A stretch of 14,467 bases of DNA from Xanthoparmelia taractica (GCA_033085395.1 JANQBS010000555.1:1-14467); one strand, 5' to 3'. Shown: positions 1 through 8,830, numbered from the stretch's first letter. Notes: generated from the letters alone by a model not told the origin. Numbers and translations: made by a program.

Positions 1-77
1 ATATCCTATACCTTTCGGTATGATATTCGAAAAACTAGTCCCATACCATCAAATATACCACACCTTTCCGACCCGTA
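1..77 (-). mobile_element. hAT-type MITE, partial copy running off the left edge
   Basis: This is the reverse complement of the left end of the complete MITE at 3294-3569, so it is a copy in the opposite orientation. It ends in CCGACCCGTA at 77, the terminal inverted repeat of the family. The subterminal hairpin of the family is present at 7-22, with one C-to-T change in its first arm. If this copy made an 8-bp target duplication, the right half would be 78-85 (CTTCTAAG); the left half lies outside the window. It has no coding capacity. Confidence 0.85.
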
Positions 78-720
78 CTTCTAAGTCGTATCTATAACGA
101 CGATATCGAATCTATATTTTCTTCGACTAAGAAATCGCTAAAAACGTTATCTTAGTATCGTCTTTCTTATTCTTATATCTATTATCTACTTTTTTCTAAT
201 AATCTTAAATCGCTAATCTCTAATTATTATAACTCGATCTCTATTTATCTATCTTATACTTTACGATACGCGTTAACATAGTCTCTCGATTCTTATTACT
301 TCGTATTTAATTTATATTTTATATTAACTAAGAATTCTTTACTATCTTTCTCGAAGATATTTAATTATAGAACTACGTTAGCTAAAGCTATAATTATCTA
401 GATATTACGCGCTAGGACTTTCGCAATAGACTAGAGATACTATATTCTCTTCGATTTATAATAAAAAGTAAGATTATCGTTTTAAGACTACGTCTTAGAG
501 TACTCGTTATAAGCTAAAATTTTCTATTAATATCGTTATAGAGTCGTAGATTAGCTAAGCGATAGTAAAATAGAAACTAATATAGAAATATTAAGATAGA
601 AAGAATTAGAGTAGTAGAGTCGAGCGACGAGGCGCTCTAATATAGTTAAAAAAAATTATCTTCGATTATTAGAAGCTAAGTTTTAGCGTAGATAATAAGA
701 TATAAGATAGCGAATTAAAG
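78..720. other. degenerate coding-like DNA, family and strand unresolved
   Basis: No intact reading frame exists here. Around 80-540 a minus-strand frame reads as a charged, helix-rich protein (for example a stretch LEISDLRLLEKS) with stops only at positions that fit former Gln or Trp codons. Around 540-720 several plus-strand frames read as Lys/Glu/Gln-rich, coiled-coil-like sequence. Purine-rich RIP-mutated DNA tends to look like this in several frames, so I cannot fix strand, frame or family. The TRIM at 726-1384 interrupts the sequence. It may be the remains of another transposon's protein, but no catalytic motif is visible. Confidence 0.3.
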
Positions 721-725
721 AGTTC

Positions 726-861
726 TGTGAGGGCGCTTTTCAATTGTACCATAAAGTCAAAAATATAACTCATGAGTTCGGGTGCCGCGCTTCATTACCC
801 ATCTGAAGCTCATACGGCGCACCCCTAGCTAGGTACCTATATGACTTCGTATAGCCTAACA
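726..861. repeat. left LTR of the TRIM-like element
   Basis: The 136-bp repeat starts TGTGAGGGCGC and ends CCTAACA. It aligns with 1232-1384 except for a 17-bp length difference near 778-810 and mostly C/T or G/A substitutions. It is the less mutated copy and still holds CA and TG dinucleotides. Confidence 0.8.
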
Positions 862-1081
862 ATTATTCTTCCTTTTAGGGCGACATCCCCGGCAACTCTA
901 AGCGTCAGCAATCTTAGACCCTCTTCGTAGAACAACGATCCTAGGATTCTAATCTTAATAGTTTCGAAACGTCCCCTAAAGATAGGGCTATTAAGGTTTT
1001 AAAGATTAAATTCTCGGGTTACTTTCATTAGATCACATTAAACTCTTTTAATCCGAAGTTAATTCGTTTAGAAGTTTTAAT

Positions 1082-1128
1082 TAAAGTCGAGATCGAACTC
1101 ACGACCCCGCTTTTTAAATCGGCGCTTC
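1082..1128 (-). other. tRNA-like (T-arm and anticodon-arm) remnant
   Basis: On the minus strand this reads GGGGTCGTGAGTTCGATCTC, close to the variable-loop and T-arm region of eukaryotic tRNAs and including a B-box-like GAGTTCGATCTC (1089-1100 on the + strand). The preceding bases, GCGCCGATTTAAAAAGCG, resemble an anticodon arm. I could not fold a full cloverleaf: the acceptor and D arms are not convincing. It lies in the interior of the TRIM-like element. It could be a tRNA-derived internal promoter, a captured tRNA fragment, or chance. Confidence 0.35.
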
Positions 1129-1231
1129 GTTCGAAAATTATTAACATCTCACGAAGTTCTTGATTCGAGTATAGTCGAGAGTACTCTAGAGTACTCAAAC
1201 TGGCTAAACTCGAACCGAAGCGCGATACTAT

Positions 1232-1384
1232 TATAAAAACGCTTTTTAATTATATCATAAAGTTAAAAATATAACTTATAAATTCGAGTGCCGCGCTTTA
1301 TAGAAGACGCACCCTATTTGCCCATATAAAGCCCATACGGCGCACTCCTAGCTAGATACTTATATAACTTCGTATAGTCTAATA
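1232..1384. repeat. right LTR of the TRIM-like element
   Basis: The 153-bp repeat starts TATAAAAACGC where the left copy has TGTGAGGGCGC, and ends TCTAATA where the left copy has CCTAACA. It carries 17 extra bp near 1297-1315. The differences show strong G-to-A and C-to-T bias, so this copy took the heavier RIP load. Confidence 0.8.
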
Positions 1385-1389
1385 AGTTC

Positions 1390-2480
1390 GTCTTTATCGT
1401 TAACTTTAATTATAGACGAAAGTAAATAAATTAGAAGACGATAAGAATAAGAAATATAATAAAGTAATTTCGAAAGAAAAGATAATTTAGTAAAATATCT
1501 TATATAAAGATTAAAGTATAATAATTAACAATAGTTAATAAAAACTAGCTAGATAGTAGAGAGTAAAGAAGATTATATAGACTTTTATAATATAGTAGAG
1601 AGATATTAAAAAAAGATAAAGAGAGAAAAGAAAATAGTAAGCAATATAAATCTTTATATCTAGAAGAAAGCGACGAGTAGGGCGATATCGAGCGTCTTGT
1701 TTAAAGAGGCGACGCTAAACTCGAAGAGATCGCGCTTGATCTAGAAGTAGAAAAGAGTATATATTTTATTAGAACGAAGATTATTTAAAAATTAAAATAA
1801 ATAAAAGAATAAGAAATAAGCGTTTTTATTTAATCGAAATATTAATTATTTTAATAAGAGTATTATATTAATTAAAGATAGATTTCTATCTTCTTTTTCT
1901 ATTAAGAATCTTATTAGTTTTAAAGTAAACGAGCGTAAATCGACGTTAATATTATTTATTACGAAGTTATATTTATTAACTTTTAAATTAAAAGAATATA
2001 TAGTTTTATTTAAAATAAAATAAGATCTTATTAAATATATTATATATTTTAAGATAAAAGAATTATTTTTACTATTTATAATATATTTATTTCTTGATAC
2101 TTTAAAATAAATCTTTATTTATCTTTTTTTTAAAGATAATAAATAACTTTAATAATTTTTACTTAAAAATATATATTCGTTAAATATATTATATTTTTAA
2201 TTATTAAATTACGTTATATATATTTTATTTAATTATATAATAATTATAATAATCTTTTAAATAAATTCTTATATAAGTATTAATTTTTTTTATGTTTTAT
2301 ATTAAAATTATTAGTTAAATATCTAACTTTAACGCTTATATAGAGAGTAGATTAATATCTCTTAATATTTAAAAACTTAAGTTTATCGTATATCTCTTAT
2401 TAAGAAAAACTATTAAAATATAAAGTAAAATACGTAGTAATTGTATTAGCTAAGAAGTACTAGCTAGAAAAACGAGATTA
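1390..2480 (+). other. degenerate coding-like DNA of unknown family
   Basis: This continues beyond the TRIM insertion. At 1640-1760 one plus-strand frame reads as an acidic helical segment (for example SLYLEESDE followed by a stop that fits Trp, then GDIERLV). From 1820 to 2020 another plus-strand frame is open for 67 codons, unusual for such RIP-damaged DNA, and then continues with scattered TAA codons to about 2370; it reads as a Leu/Ile/Phe/Lys-rich protein. The two frames differ, so at least one frameshift would lie between them. I recognise no domain. Together with 78-720 it may be one disrupted gene, probably from a transposon, but this is inference. Confidence 0.3.
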
Positions 2481-2483
2481 TAA

Positions 2484-2522
2484 GACACGTCTTAGCGTGT
2501 CACGTAATCTAGTCACGTGACT
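2484..2522. promoter_or_regulatory. pair of perfect palindromes with CACGTG core
   Basis: GACACGTCTTAGCGTGTC (2484-2501) is a 6-bp stem with a 6-base loop. AGTCACGTGACT (2511-2522) is an uninterrupted 12-bp palindrome containing the E-box CACGTG. Both keep CA and TG dinucleotides in a neighbourhood where these are nearly absent. They may be part of a degraded LTR or promoter starting near TGTCACG at 2498, but no partner copy or target duplication was found. Confidence 0.45.
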
Positions 2523-2597
2523 CGAATTACAATACTCTTTCTTAAGCGTATTCTCGTAGAATTTTTATTTTCTAAGAACTTAAATATATATTTCTTT

Positions 2598-2605
2598 TAT
2601 AAAAG
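2598..2605 (+). promoter_or_regulatory. TATA-box-like motif TATAAAAG
   Basis: A match to a consensus TATA box lies about 75 bp downstream of the palindromes at 2484-2522. In DNA this AT-rich such a match is weak evidence. It is noted because an LTR promoter would have this spacing of elements. No downstream gene is recognisable: 2606-2821 is AT-rich with nothing I can identify. Confidence 0.2.
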
Positions 2606-2821
2606 ATAAATAGTTAAAGTAGAAAGAATAAGTTAAAATAAAGATTAAAAACGACTATATCGAAAAGAAAAAGATACTAATATTCGTTTTAATATCTTAT
2701 ATTAATATTTTATTTTTTATTAAAAAATAACTATTTAAAAAATTTCTTTTAAGTTTAATAAATATATATTATAAATTAATAATTATAAGATTAAAGAATA
2801 TATATAAGAGTTAAATAAAAT

Positions 2822-2980
2822 ATTAGTATTCTTATTTATAAAGACATATATATCGAGATCTAGTAATACTATAGATAGTTATTTAAGTCGTTCTAACGCT
2901 AAGATCTATAATTAGTAAGTCTAGCTAGATCGTTTACAGGCCTAGATAAGCTCTTAGACGTGCCCTAGCGCTAGAAAACT
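2822..2980 (+). repeat. 159-bp direct repeat, copy A (intact, empty site)
   Basis: This aligns without gaps to 3221-3293 plus 3578-3663, which also totals 159 bp once the MITE and one duplication are removed. The substitutions are mainly C/T and G/A, and copy A is the less mutated. At the position of the MITE insertion in copy B it reads GTCGTTCT, the unoccupied target site. The family is unknown; the boundaries do not show TG...CA, so an LTR identity is not supported. 2981-3220 between the copies shows nothing recognisable. Confidence 0.8.
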
Positions 2981-3220
2981 TTCTATATCTATACGATATA
3001 GTTCTAAAGTAACTATCTAGCTAGCTATATACATAGACGTAAGTAAGTAAGATAAAAGAATACGATTACTCTAAATAAGAAGAATTCGAATAAAGAGTTA
3101 ATTAATAATGTGAGACTTATATATATAGTACTCTCGTAAATACGTGTTCTTCGTATATACGTATATATTTAAAATAGCTACTAGATTATAAGATATATTA
3201 ATTTATAGTCTTACTAATCG

Positions 3221-3663
3221 ATTAATATTCTTATTTATAAAGATATATATATCGAGATTAAGTAATATTATAAATAATTATTTAAGTTGTTCTTACGGGT
3301 CGGAAAGGTGTGATATATTTGATGGTATGGGACTAGTTTTTCGAATACCATACCGAAAGGTATGAGATATCCCATACTCTTATTGGGTTTTTAATAAATA
3401 TATTACGTAATATTTTCTTATATTCTAAAACTACGTAAAAAGCTTAAGCGAACGCTTATATAATTATAAAATTCTATAAATAGATTAAAAAGATATAATT
3501 TTTTAAAAAAAGTTAAAAAAAAGTTAAAAACGACTATGTTTAATAGATACCACACCTTTTTGACCCGTAGTTGTTCTAACGCTAAGATCTATAATTAATA
3601 GACTTAGCTAGATCATTAGTAGATCTAAATAAACTCTTAGACGTGTCTTAACGTTAGAAAACT
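3221..3663 (+). repeat. 159-bp direct repeat, copy B, split by a MITE
   Basis: Copy B occupies 3221-3293 and 3578-3663 and is interrupted by the MITE at 3294-3569 together with the second half of its target duplication (3570-3577). It is more RIP-mutated than copy A: for example the target reads GTTGTTCT here and GTCGTTCT in copy A. Copy B starts 399 bp after copy A. Confidence 0.8.
3294..3569 (+). mobile_element. complete 276-bp hAT-type MITE
   Basis: The terminal inverted repeat TACGGGTCGGAAAGGTGTG (3294-3312) pairs with the right end (3551-3569) at 17 of 19 positions, the two mismatches being G/A. It is flanked by the perfect 8-bp duplication GTTGTTCT (3286-3293 and 3570-3577), the size expected of the hAT superfamily. 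The interior has no coding capacity. Near the left end CATACC-GAAA-GGTATG (3349-3364) forms a perfect small hairpin; near the right end lie A/T runs. Copies of the same family lie in the opposite orientation at 1-77 and 14371-14467. Its movement would depend on a transposase encoded elsewhere. Confidence 0.92.
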
Positions 3664-3735
3664 CTTAAATTAATTAAAAAATATTATATAAAGATCTCGT
3701 AGAAGATTTCGTATAGCGATTTAACGAGTATTATT

Positions 3736-3877
3736 AGTACTAGCGCTAATAAGACGAAAGATACTAATATTTTCGTAATATAATAAGTAAATCGAAAGAG
3801 ATTAAAGAACTCGAAGATAACTTCTAACGATATCGACTATAGTAAGTAGATAACATTAATAGCACTAGCGCTAATAA
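3736..3877 (+). repeat. short direct repeat around AGCGCTAATAA, 125 bp apart
   Basis: A 17-bp motif at 3736-3752 (AGTACTAGCGCTAATAA) recurs at 3861-3877 with one T/C difference. The core TAGCGCTA is palindromic. Otherwise 3664-3896 shows nothing recognisable. Confidence 0.5.
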
Positions 3878-3896
3878 ATAAGAAGAACTAGTATTA

Positions 3897-3995
3897 AAGA
3901 TATATTAACTATAGATCTAGAAATACGTTAATCTTAGTAAGAGATATACTAATAAAAAACTTATATAGACGTTAAAGTTATAGTGTTAATCTCTA
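3897..3995 (+). repeat. minisatellite-like unit left of the gypsy element
   Basis: The stretch reads through ATAGATCTAGAAATACGTTA and then AGTAAGAGATATACTAATA, which matches units of the array at 11500-14020 (compare 13910-13975). It ends at the CTCTA duplication (3991-3995) of the gypsy element, so the retrotransposon appears to have inserted at or near the edge of this repeat array. Confidence 0.65.
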
Positions 3996-4283
3996 TGTTA
4001 GGTCTAGCGCTATATGTGTATTAGCGTCGACTACTTCTAAGTCTAGAGTTTATTGCGAGGTTTATAATCTAAGATATTAACGTATTGCGAGATCTATAAT
4101 CTAAGGTCTTAGCGAGATCTTAACGATTATATATCGTCTTTGTATATTCTAAAGTTTTCGTATTTCTTAGAAATTAATTCTATTAGAACTTAATATTTAA
4201 TATAAAAAATATTATTATATTAATTATACGTCTCTTATATTAATTAGATCGCTTATTAAGCGTTAATAAATTAACTTCTTATA
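3996..4283 (+). repeat. 5' LTR of the gypsy element
   Basis: The 288-bp LTR starts TGTTAGGTCTAGCGC and ends CTTCTTATA, a former TTACA end as seen in the 3' copy. It aligns to 10851-11136 with one 2-base gap, which accounts exactly for the length difference; nearly all substitutions are C/T or G/A. Confidence 0.93.
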
Positions 4284-4299
4284 ATTTTAATTTCTCTAT

Positions 4300-5330
4300 T
4301 TTTTAAAGAAAGAAATTTATTATTATTATAATATTAAACTCTTCGCTAAATTAAAATAAGTATATTTTAAAGCGATATAACCTTAATACTAATTTTTAAG
4401 AGTTTATTTTAGAGAATTAAGCGATTTTAAAAAAACATCTTAAAAATATTAAAATAGAAAATTATTATTTAAAATTAAAATAAGAGTTAATTAAATTACG
4501 AATACGTAATAACGTACTATATAACTTAAATTCTTTTATAACTCTTATTAAAGCGATAGCGATTTTATTTATTATTTTATCTTTAATAAATATTTTAATT
4601 AAAGCGAAAATATTTTATCTTAAAAGAATATATTCTTATAAGAATAATAATAAAGAAAAATATTTATATTAATTTCGCGAAGTCGAAATTTAATTTTTTA
4701 TAAGTCTTAAGTATTTTATTATTAATTAAGCTAAGATTATCTATTATATATAATTCTTAGAAAATAATCTTAATATATAATAATATAAGTACTTTTTAGC
4801 TTATAGATTAAATAAGATTATCTTTAAGTTTTTTAAATTATTCTTATTCGATTTAATTATAAATTTAATAAATTATTTTTTATTTATTTATAAAAAATAA
4901 GAATTAATAAAATAGTTATAAGATTAAAAGATCTTAGTTTTTAAAATTTATTTAAAGAAGTTAAAAATTTATTTATTCTTATTTACGAAGAAGTATTAAG
5001 CGAACTTTTTTTTAATTAAACTACGATCTAAGTTAAAGAATAAGATTTTTAATATTAATAATATATTTAAATAGAGAAAGAAAATTCTTATTATAGCGAT
5101 TATATAGAAAATAATTCTAAAGCGCGCGTTTTATAGTAATAATAATTCTAGCTCGAAGTAATTAGAGAAGTATAATAATAATAAGTCTTTAAAAGCTCGA
5201 ACGTTAAAGTCTAATACGACTTCGAAAGATAGCGTTAAGTCTACGCGTATCTAAGAAGAGAATAAAAAACGTAAGGTTAAGATCGTTAATTACAATATTA
5301 AAATTCTTAATATTTATTAATATTATTAGA
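4300..5330 (+). pseudogene. probable gag remnant of the gypsy element
   Basis: Position between the 5' LTR and pol makes this the gag region. A plus-strand frame around 5120-5290 reads as a Ser/Asn/Lys/Arg-rich tail (for example a segment NNNKSLKARTLKSNTTSKDS), typical of the basic C-terminal part of Gag in such elements. A zinc knuckle would be expected near 5290-5340, but the Cys/His spacing cannot be confirmed: Cys and His codons both become Tyr under RIP, and the spacing does not fit without an indel. Stops interrupt the whole region. Upstream of 4900 I cannot choose a frame. The protease region, expected between about 5340 and 5930, shows no recognisable active-site motif. Confidence 0.45.
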
Positions 5331-5929
5331 CATTATATTATTTAAGATTAAATTTTCTTAATAAAAATAAATTAACTTCGTAAGCGTCTTTAAAGCGAAA
5401 TAAGAAAAATAAATAATAAAGATAATTTCTTTTATTGTTATAAAGAGATAGATTAAGTTATAAAATAATTAAAGATAACTTATTACTTTACTTAATTACG
5501 AGACGTATATTAATTTAATTATATAGAAGTTTATAATTTAATAAAATCTTTAATTATATATTATTATTTTATTATAAACGAAAGCGCTTAGCGAGTAAGA
5601 TATATATTATTATAATACTTATTAGCTAAATTATTAAATAGTCGATAACTAAGATTAAGAGCGATAGTATAGTATACTATTCTACGTTGTAGATTAAGAA
5701 GATCTCGATATCGTGTTAAGTATACTCGCGTTATATTAATTATATATTTTACTTAATTCTACGACGACGTAATAATAATTTAAGATTAATATTAAAAAAC
5801 TTTAAATTAAAGAATCGATTTAATTTACTTAGATAATCGAGCGAGAGTTAAATATATTTATAATCGTATATATTACGATAACGCGAGATGAATAGAAGAG
5901 TATTAATAATTTAAAGCTTTTAAGAAAAT

Positions 5930-6750
5930 TATTAAAATTTTAGAATTTTTTTTTAATAATATAATAGAAATCTTATTTACGTTTAAATAAAGAAATTATA
6001 TTATCGAGATAAAGAAGAATAAAAAATTACTTTATAAGTTTTTTTATAATTTATTTTAAATTAAGCTATTAAAGCTAAGACGATATCTTAAGAACTTACT
6101 TTATAAGAATTAAATTCGTTATTTAACTTTCTTTATTAAAGTCTCTATTATCTTTATCTTAAAGAAAAATAATAAATTATATCTTTATATAAATTATTAA
6201 GACTTAAATATAATAATAATAAAGAATTAATATTTATTATCTTTAATTATTAAGATATTAAATCGCTTATATAACGTTAAGATATTTTAAAGTTAGATTT
6301 TAAGAATATTTATTATAGAATTCGTATTAAGAAGAGCGATGAGTAAAAGATTACGTTTCGCACTCGCTATAATTATTTAAATAATATTCTAATCTATAGC
6401 GCTAAGTCGACGAAATATTAATAATATATTAAGTAAGTACTTAAGCGATTACGTTAGTTTCAACTATATATTAATCTAAAGAAATACTAGTTTTATATTA
6501 AATTAATTAGATTTCTAGAATTCGTTATAATTATTAATAATATAATTTTAAATTAAGAACGCGTAATAATAATTTAAGAGTAATTAACGTTGTAGAACTA
6601 TTAAAATATATAAGTCTTTTTAGACTTTATAAATTTTTATTAATACTTTATTCGTAAATATTCTATTATTATAGCGTTTTTTATTAGTTTATTTAAGAAT
6701 AATAAGATTAATAAGAAATTAGAATTATTTAAATAATTAGAAAACGCTAG
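5930..6750 (+). other. reverse transcriptase domain, dead
   Basis: The segment KKNNKLYLYINY, then a stop, then DLN (6150-6210) corresponds to the KKDGKLRLCVDYRGLN block of gypsy reverse transcriptases. A following block, KLDFKNIYYRIRIKKSDE (from 6290) and then FRTRY, corresponds to the TKLDLKNAYHRIRIKEGDE block and needs a frame change. The catalytic YxDD box reads I-I-N-N at 6533-6541: both aspartates became asparagine by G-to-A change. The first catalytic Asp, in KLD at 6296-6298, is retained. Confidence 0.92.
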
Positions 6751-6832
6751 ATTAACTTTTAAGTAATTATATAATACTTTTACGACTATATTATTTCTAC
6801 GATATTATAATTCTTAAAAGAAATTACGCTTA

Positions 6833-7250
6833 GAGATTAATATCTCTAACTTTAATATAAGAGCTATACTTTTATAATAAAATAACGACGATTATTAACG
6901 TCTTATCGCGTTTTTTTCTAAAAAAACTAATATTAATAAAATAAAATTATAAGATATATAATTAGAAATTATTTTTTATCGTCGTAGTAATAAAATAATA
7001 GCGCTATTATTTAAAAAATAATAATTATTATATTAAGATTTAAATAAATTATAATAATCTTAAGAAATTTATAAAGTAAAAGAAATTTAATTATAAATAA
7101 ACTCGTTAAACGCTAAAGTTAATTATTTATAACTTTAAGATTTTTTATCGAGTAGAAAAATTAGATTTTATAGATACGTTATCGCGATAATTAGATTATA
7201 AAAATTTATTATTATTAAATATTAAATTATTATTTATATTTTAAAATTAG
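6833..7250 (+). other. RNase H domain, dead
   Basis: EINISNFNIRAILL, two stops, then NNDDY (from 6833) matches the ETDASDFAIGAVLLQ start of gypsy RNase H. The first catalytic Asp of the ETDAS motif reads AAT (Asn) at 6839-6841. A further match, LIAFFSKKT, corresponds to the IAFHSRKM block. Later motifs are too degraded to place. Confidence 0.85.
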
Positions 7251-7586
7251 TTTATTCTTTAAATTAGCGATAAGTTATCGTAAAGAGATAAAGTAGTAAT
7301 AGTAATAATAGTGTTTACGTTACGAGTTATAGATATCTAAATAATTATTTTAAGAAAAGAGATTAAGATTATATTTAAAATTACGTAAAATAATTCGTAA
7401 AGATTAATAAAAATACTAATTCGAGAGTTATAATCTTATAATAATTAAGTAGATACTTTTCAAGTTAATGTAAATATATTTATAAAGCGACTTTATACTC
7501 GTAATTAAATATAAATCTTAAACTTCGAGAAGTTATTATAAAATAATAATCGTCTTTATATATCTAAGAATAATATTTTACGAGAA

Positions 7587-8460
7587 GAACTTATTAATAA
7601 ATATTATAATAATTCTTTAATAGAATATTTTAACTCTACGAAGACGTATAAGTTTTTTATCTATAAATATTACTAGAATAAGAGTCTTAAAAAAGTTATT
7701 AGCTACGTTAAAACTTATAATATATATTAACGTATTAAGACGTCGCGTTATCGACTCTATAGCGAGTTATACTCGCTTATTATTATTATTAAATTATAAA
7801 AAAAATTCTATAAATTTTATTACGAGCTTATTTCTAAGTAAGCTTAAGAACGTTATCTATAACGCTATTCTAATTATAGTAAATCGATTTACGAAAATAA
7901 TTAAATATCTATCGATAATTATGAAAATCGACGTCGCTAAGCTAGTGAAAGTATTTTATATTGAAATTATTTATTATTATAAAATATTTAATAATATTAT
8001 TAACGATAAAAACTCGATATTTATTAGCGAGTTTTACTTAGTAATCTATTATTATTTAAAGATAAAGCGTTATTTAAGTATCTTTTTTTATTCTTAAATT
8101 AACGATTAAATTAAGCGTTAAAATTAAGTGCTAAAATATTACTTACGCGTATTTTCTTATAAGAAGTAAATTAATTAAGCTAAATTACTATTTATAATAG
8201 AGTCTATATATATAAATAATTAATATATCTTTATTAAAACGATAATTTCTTAATAAATAAATATTATTTAAAAATACGCTAAAAGATCGAGAACGACTTC
8301 GTTAAGAAAAGAATATTTACTATAAATAAAAAGATAAAAAGATTATAGACGCTAAGAGATAAGATAGTAGAGTAATTAGATAGCGCTATTATAACTTAAG
8401 TTAAATAATATAATAAATCGTATTAATCTTAGAGCTATTAAGTAAGTAATTTATTAATAC
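7587..8460 (+). other. integrase zinc-binding and catalytic core, dead
   Basis: The HHCC zinc-binding domain is visible with its ligands turned into Tyr: the first His region at 7602-7607, the second at 7626-7628, and the C-x-x-C as Y-N-I-Y at 7716-7727. The catalytic core starts with VNRFTK (7879-7896) for VDRFTK, so the first Asp is Asn at 7882-7884. The second Asp is kept in IINDKNS (8005-8007). The third residue, Glu of QTDGQTERQN, reads Lys at 8113-8115 in a block where Gln codons are stops and VLKYYLR follows. Two of the three DDE residues are therefore lost, both by G-to-A change. Confidence 0.93.
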
Positions 8461-8468
8461 TAGTAATT

Positions 8469-8640
8469 AAGAACTTAAAATAAAGATATCTACGTAAGAA
8501 GTTAATTTATAAGTATATAAGATCTTTTCGAATTATAAATAAAATAGAGTTATAAGCGTATCGCTTATTATTATCTTTCACGTATAGAATTTATAATATC
8601 TTTTATATATTATTATTTAAATTATATTATATACGCGATT
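8469..8640 (+). other. GPY/F module of the integrase C terminus
   Basis: KNLK, a stop, RYLRKKLIYKYIRSFRII reads as the segment that in active chromoviruses contains GPF followed by I-x-x-I. Here GPF has become RSF, from Gly-to-Arg and Pro-to-Ser changes expected of G-to-A and C-to-T. AYRLLL and, farther on, YRIYNIFYILLFKLY follow, matching the usual AYRLLLP and IHNVFHVSLLEPY blocks. This module marks the Ty3/gypsy integrase lineage that includes chromoviruses. Confidence 0.88.
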
Positions 8641-8702
8641 ATAATAAAGTAACGAAATTTTTTATATAAGTTCTTAAGCTTATTAATAATAATAAGATAT
8701 AA

Positions 8703-8830
8703 GAGATAAAAGAGATTATTAATAAGATTAAGAAGCGAAAAGATATTTAATATAAGATTAAGTAAGTTAATTAAAGCGAAGAGTATAATTAATAACTATT
8801 AAACGAAGAACTTAAGCGTGTTAATAAGCT
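8703..8830 (+). other. chromodomain, dead
   Basis: EIKEIINKIKKRKDI, a stop, YKIK, a stop, VN, a stop, SEEYN, two stops matches the chromodomain pattern VEEIL...YLVKWKGW...EYNTWE. The stops at 8763-8765, 8772-8774 and 8793-8795 fall where conserved Trp residues belong, so TGG became TAA. In chromoviruses this domain binds modified histone tails and steers integration. A short Lys/Arg-rich tail follows to about 8943. Confidence 0.85.

Larger units (their letters stand above)
726..1384. mobile_element. TRIM-like miniature LTR retroelement
   Basis: This 659-bp element is bounded by direct repeats of 136 bp (726-861) and 153 bp (1232-1384) and flanked by a perfect 5-bp duplication AGTTC (721-725 and 1385-1389). 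The first repeat begins TGTGAGG and ends CTAACA, the TG...CA termini of an LTR; in the second these read TATAAAA and CTAATA, as expected after G-to-A and C-to-T mutation. The 370-bp interior has no coding capacity and keeps more CA/TG than its surroundings. I see no convincing primer-binding site or polypurine tract. The structure fits a terminal-repeat retrotransposon in miniature, mobilised by proteins from elsewhere. Confidence 0.8.

Noticed and set aside
1082..1128. A functional tRNA gene
   Set aside because: Acceptor and D arms cannot be paired convincingly; only T-arm and anticodon-arm resemblance remains.
1820..2020. A 67-codon open stretch that could be called an intact small gene
   Set aside because: It has no plausible start or conserved motif, is flanked in frame by stops that fit Gln, and its composition matches the surrounding decayed DNA.
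2822..3663. The 159-bp direct repeats as LTRs of another small retroelement
   Set aside because: The ends are not TG...CA in either copy and no target duplication flanks the pair.
5290..5340. Gag zinc knuckle CCHC
   Set aside because: Tyr codons that could stem from Cys or His are present, but their spacing does not fit C-x2-C-x4-H-x4-C without an indel.
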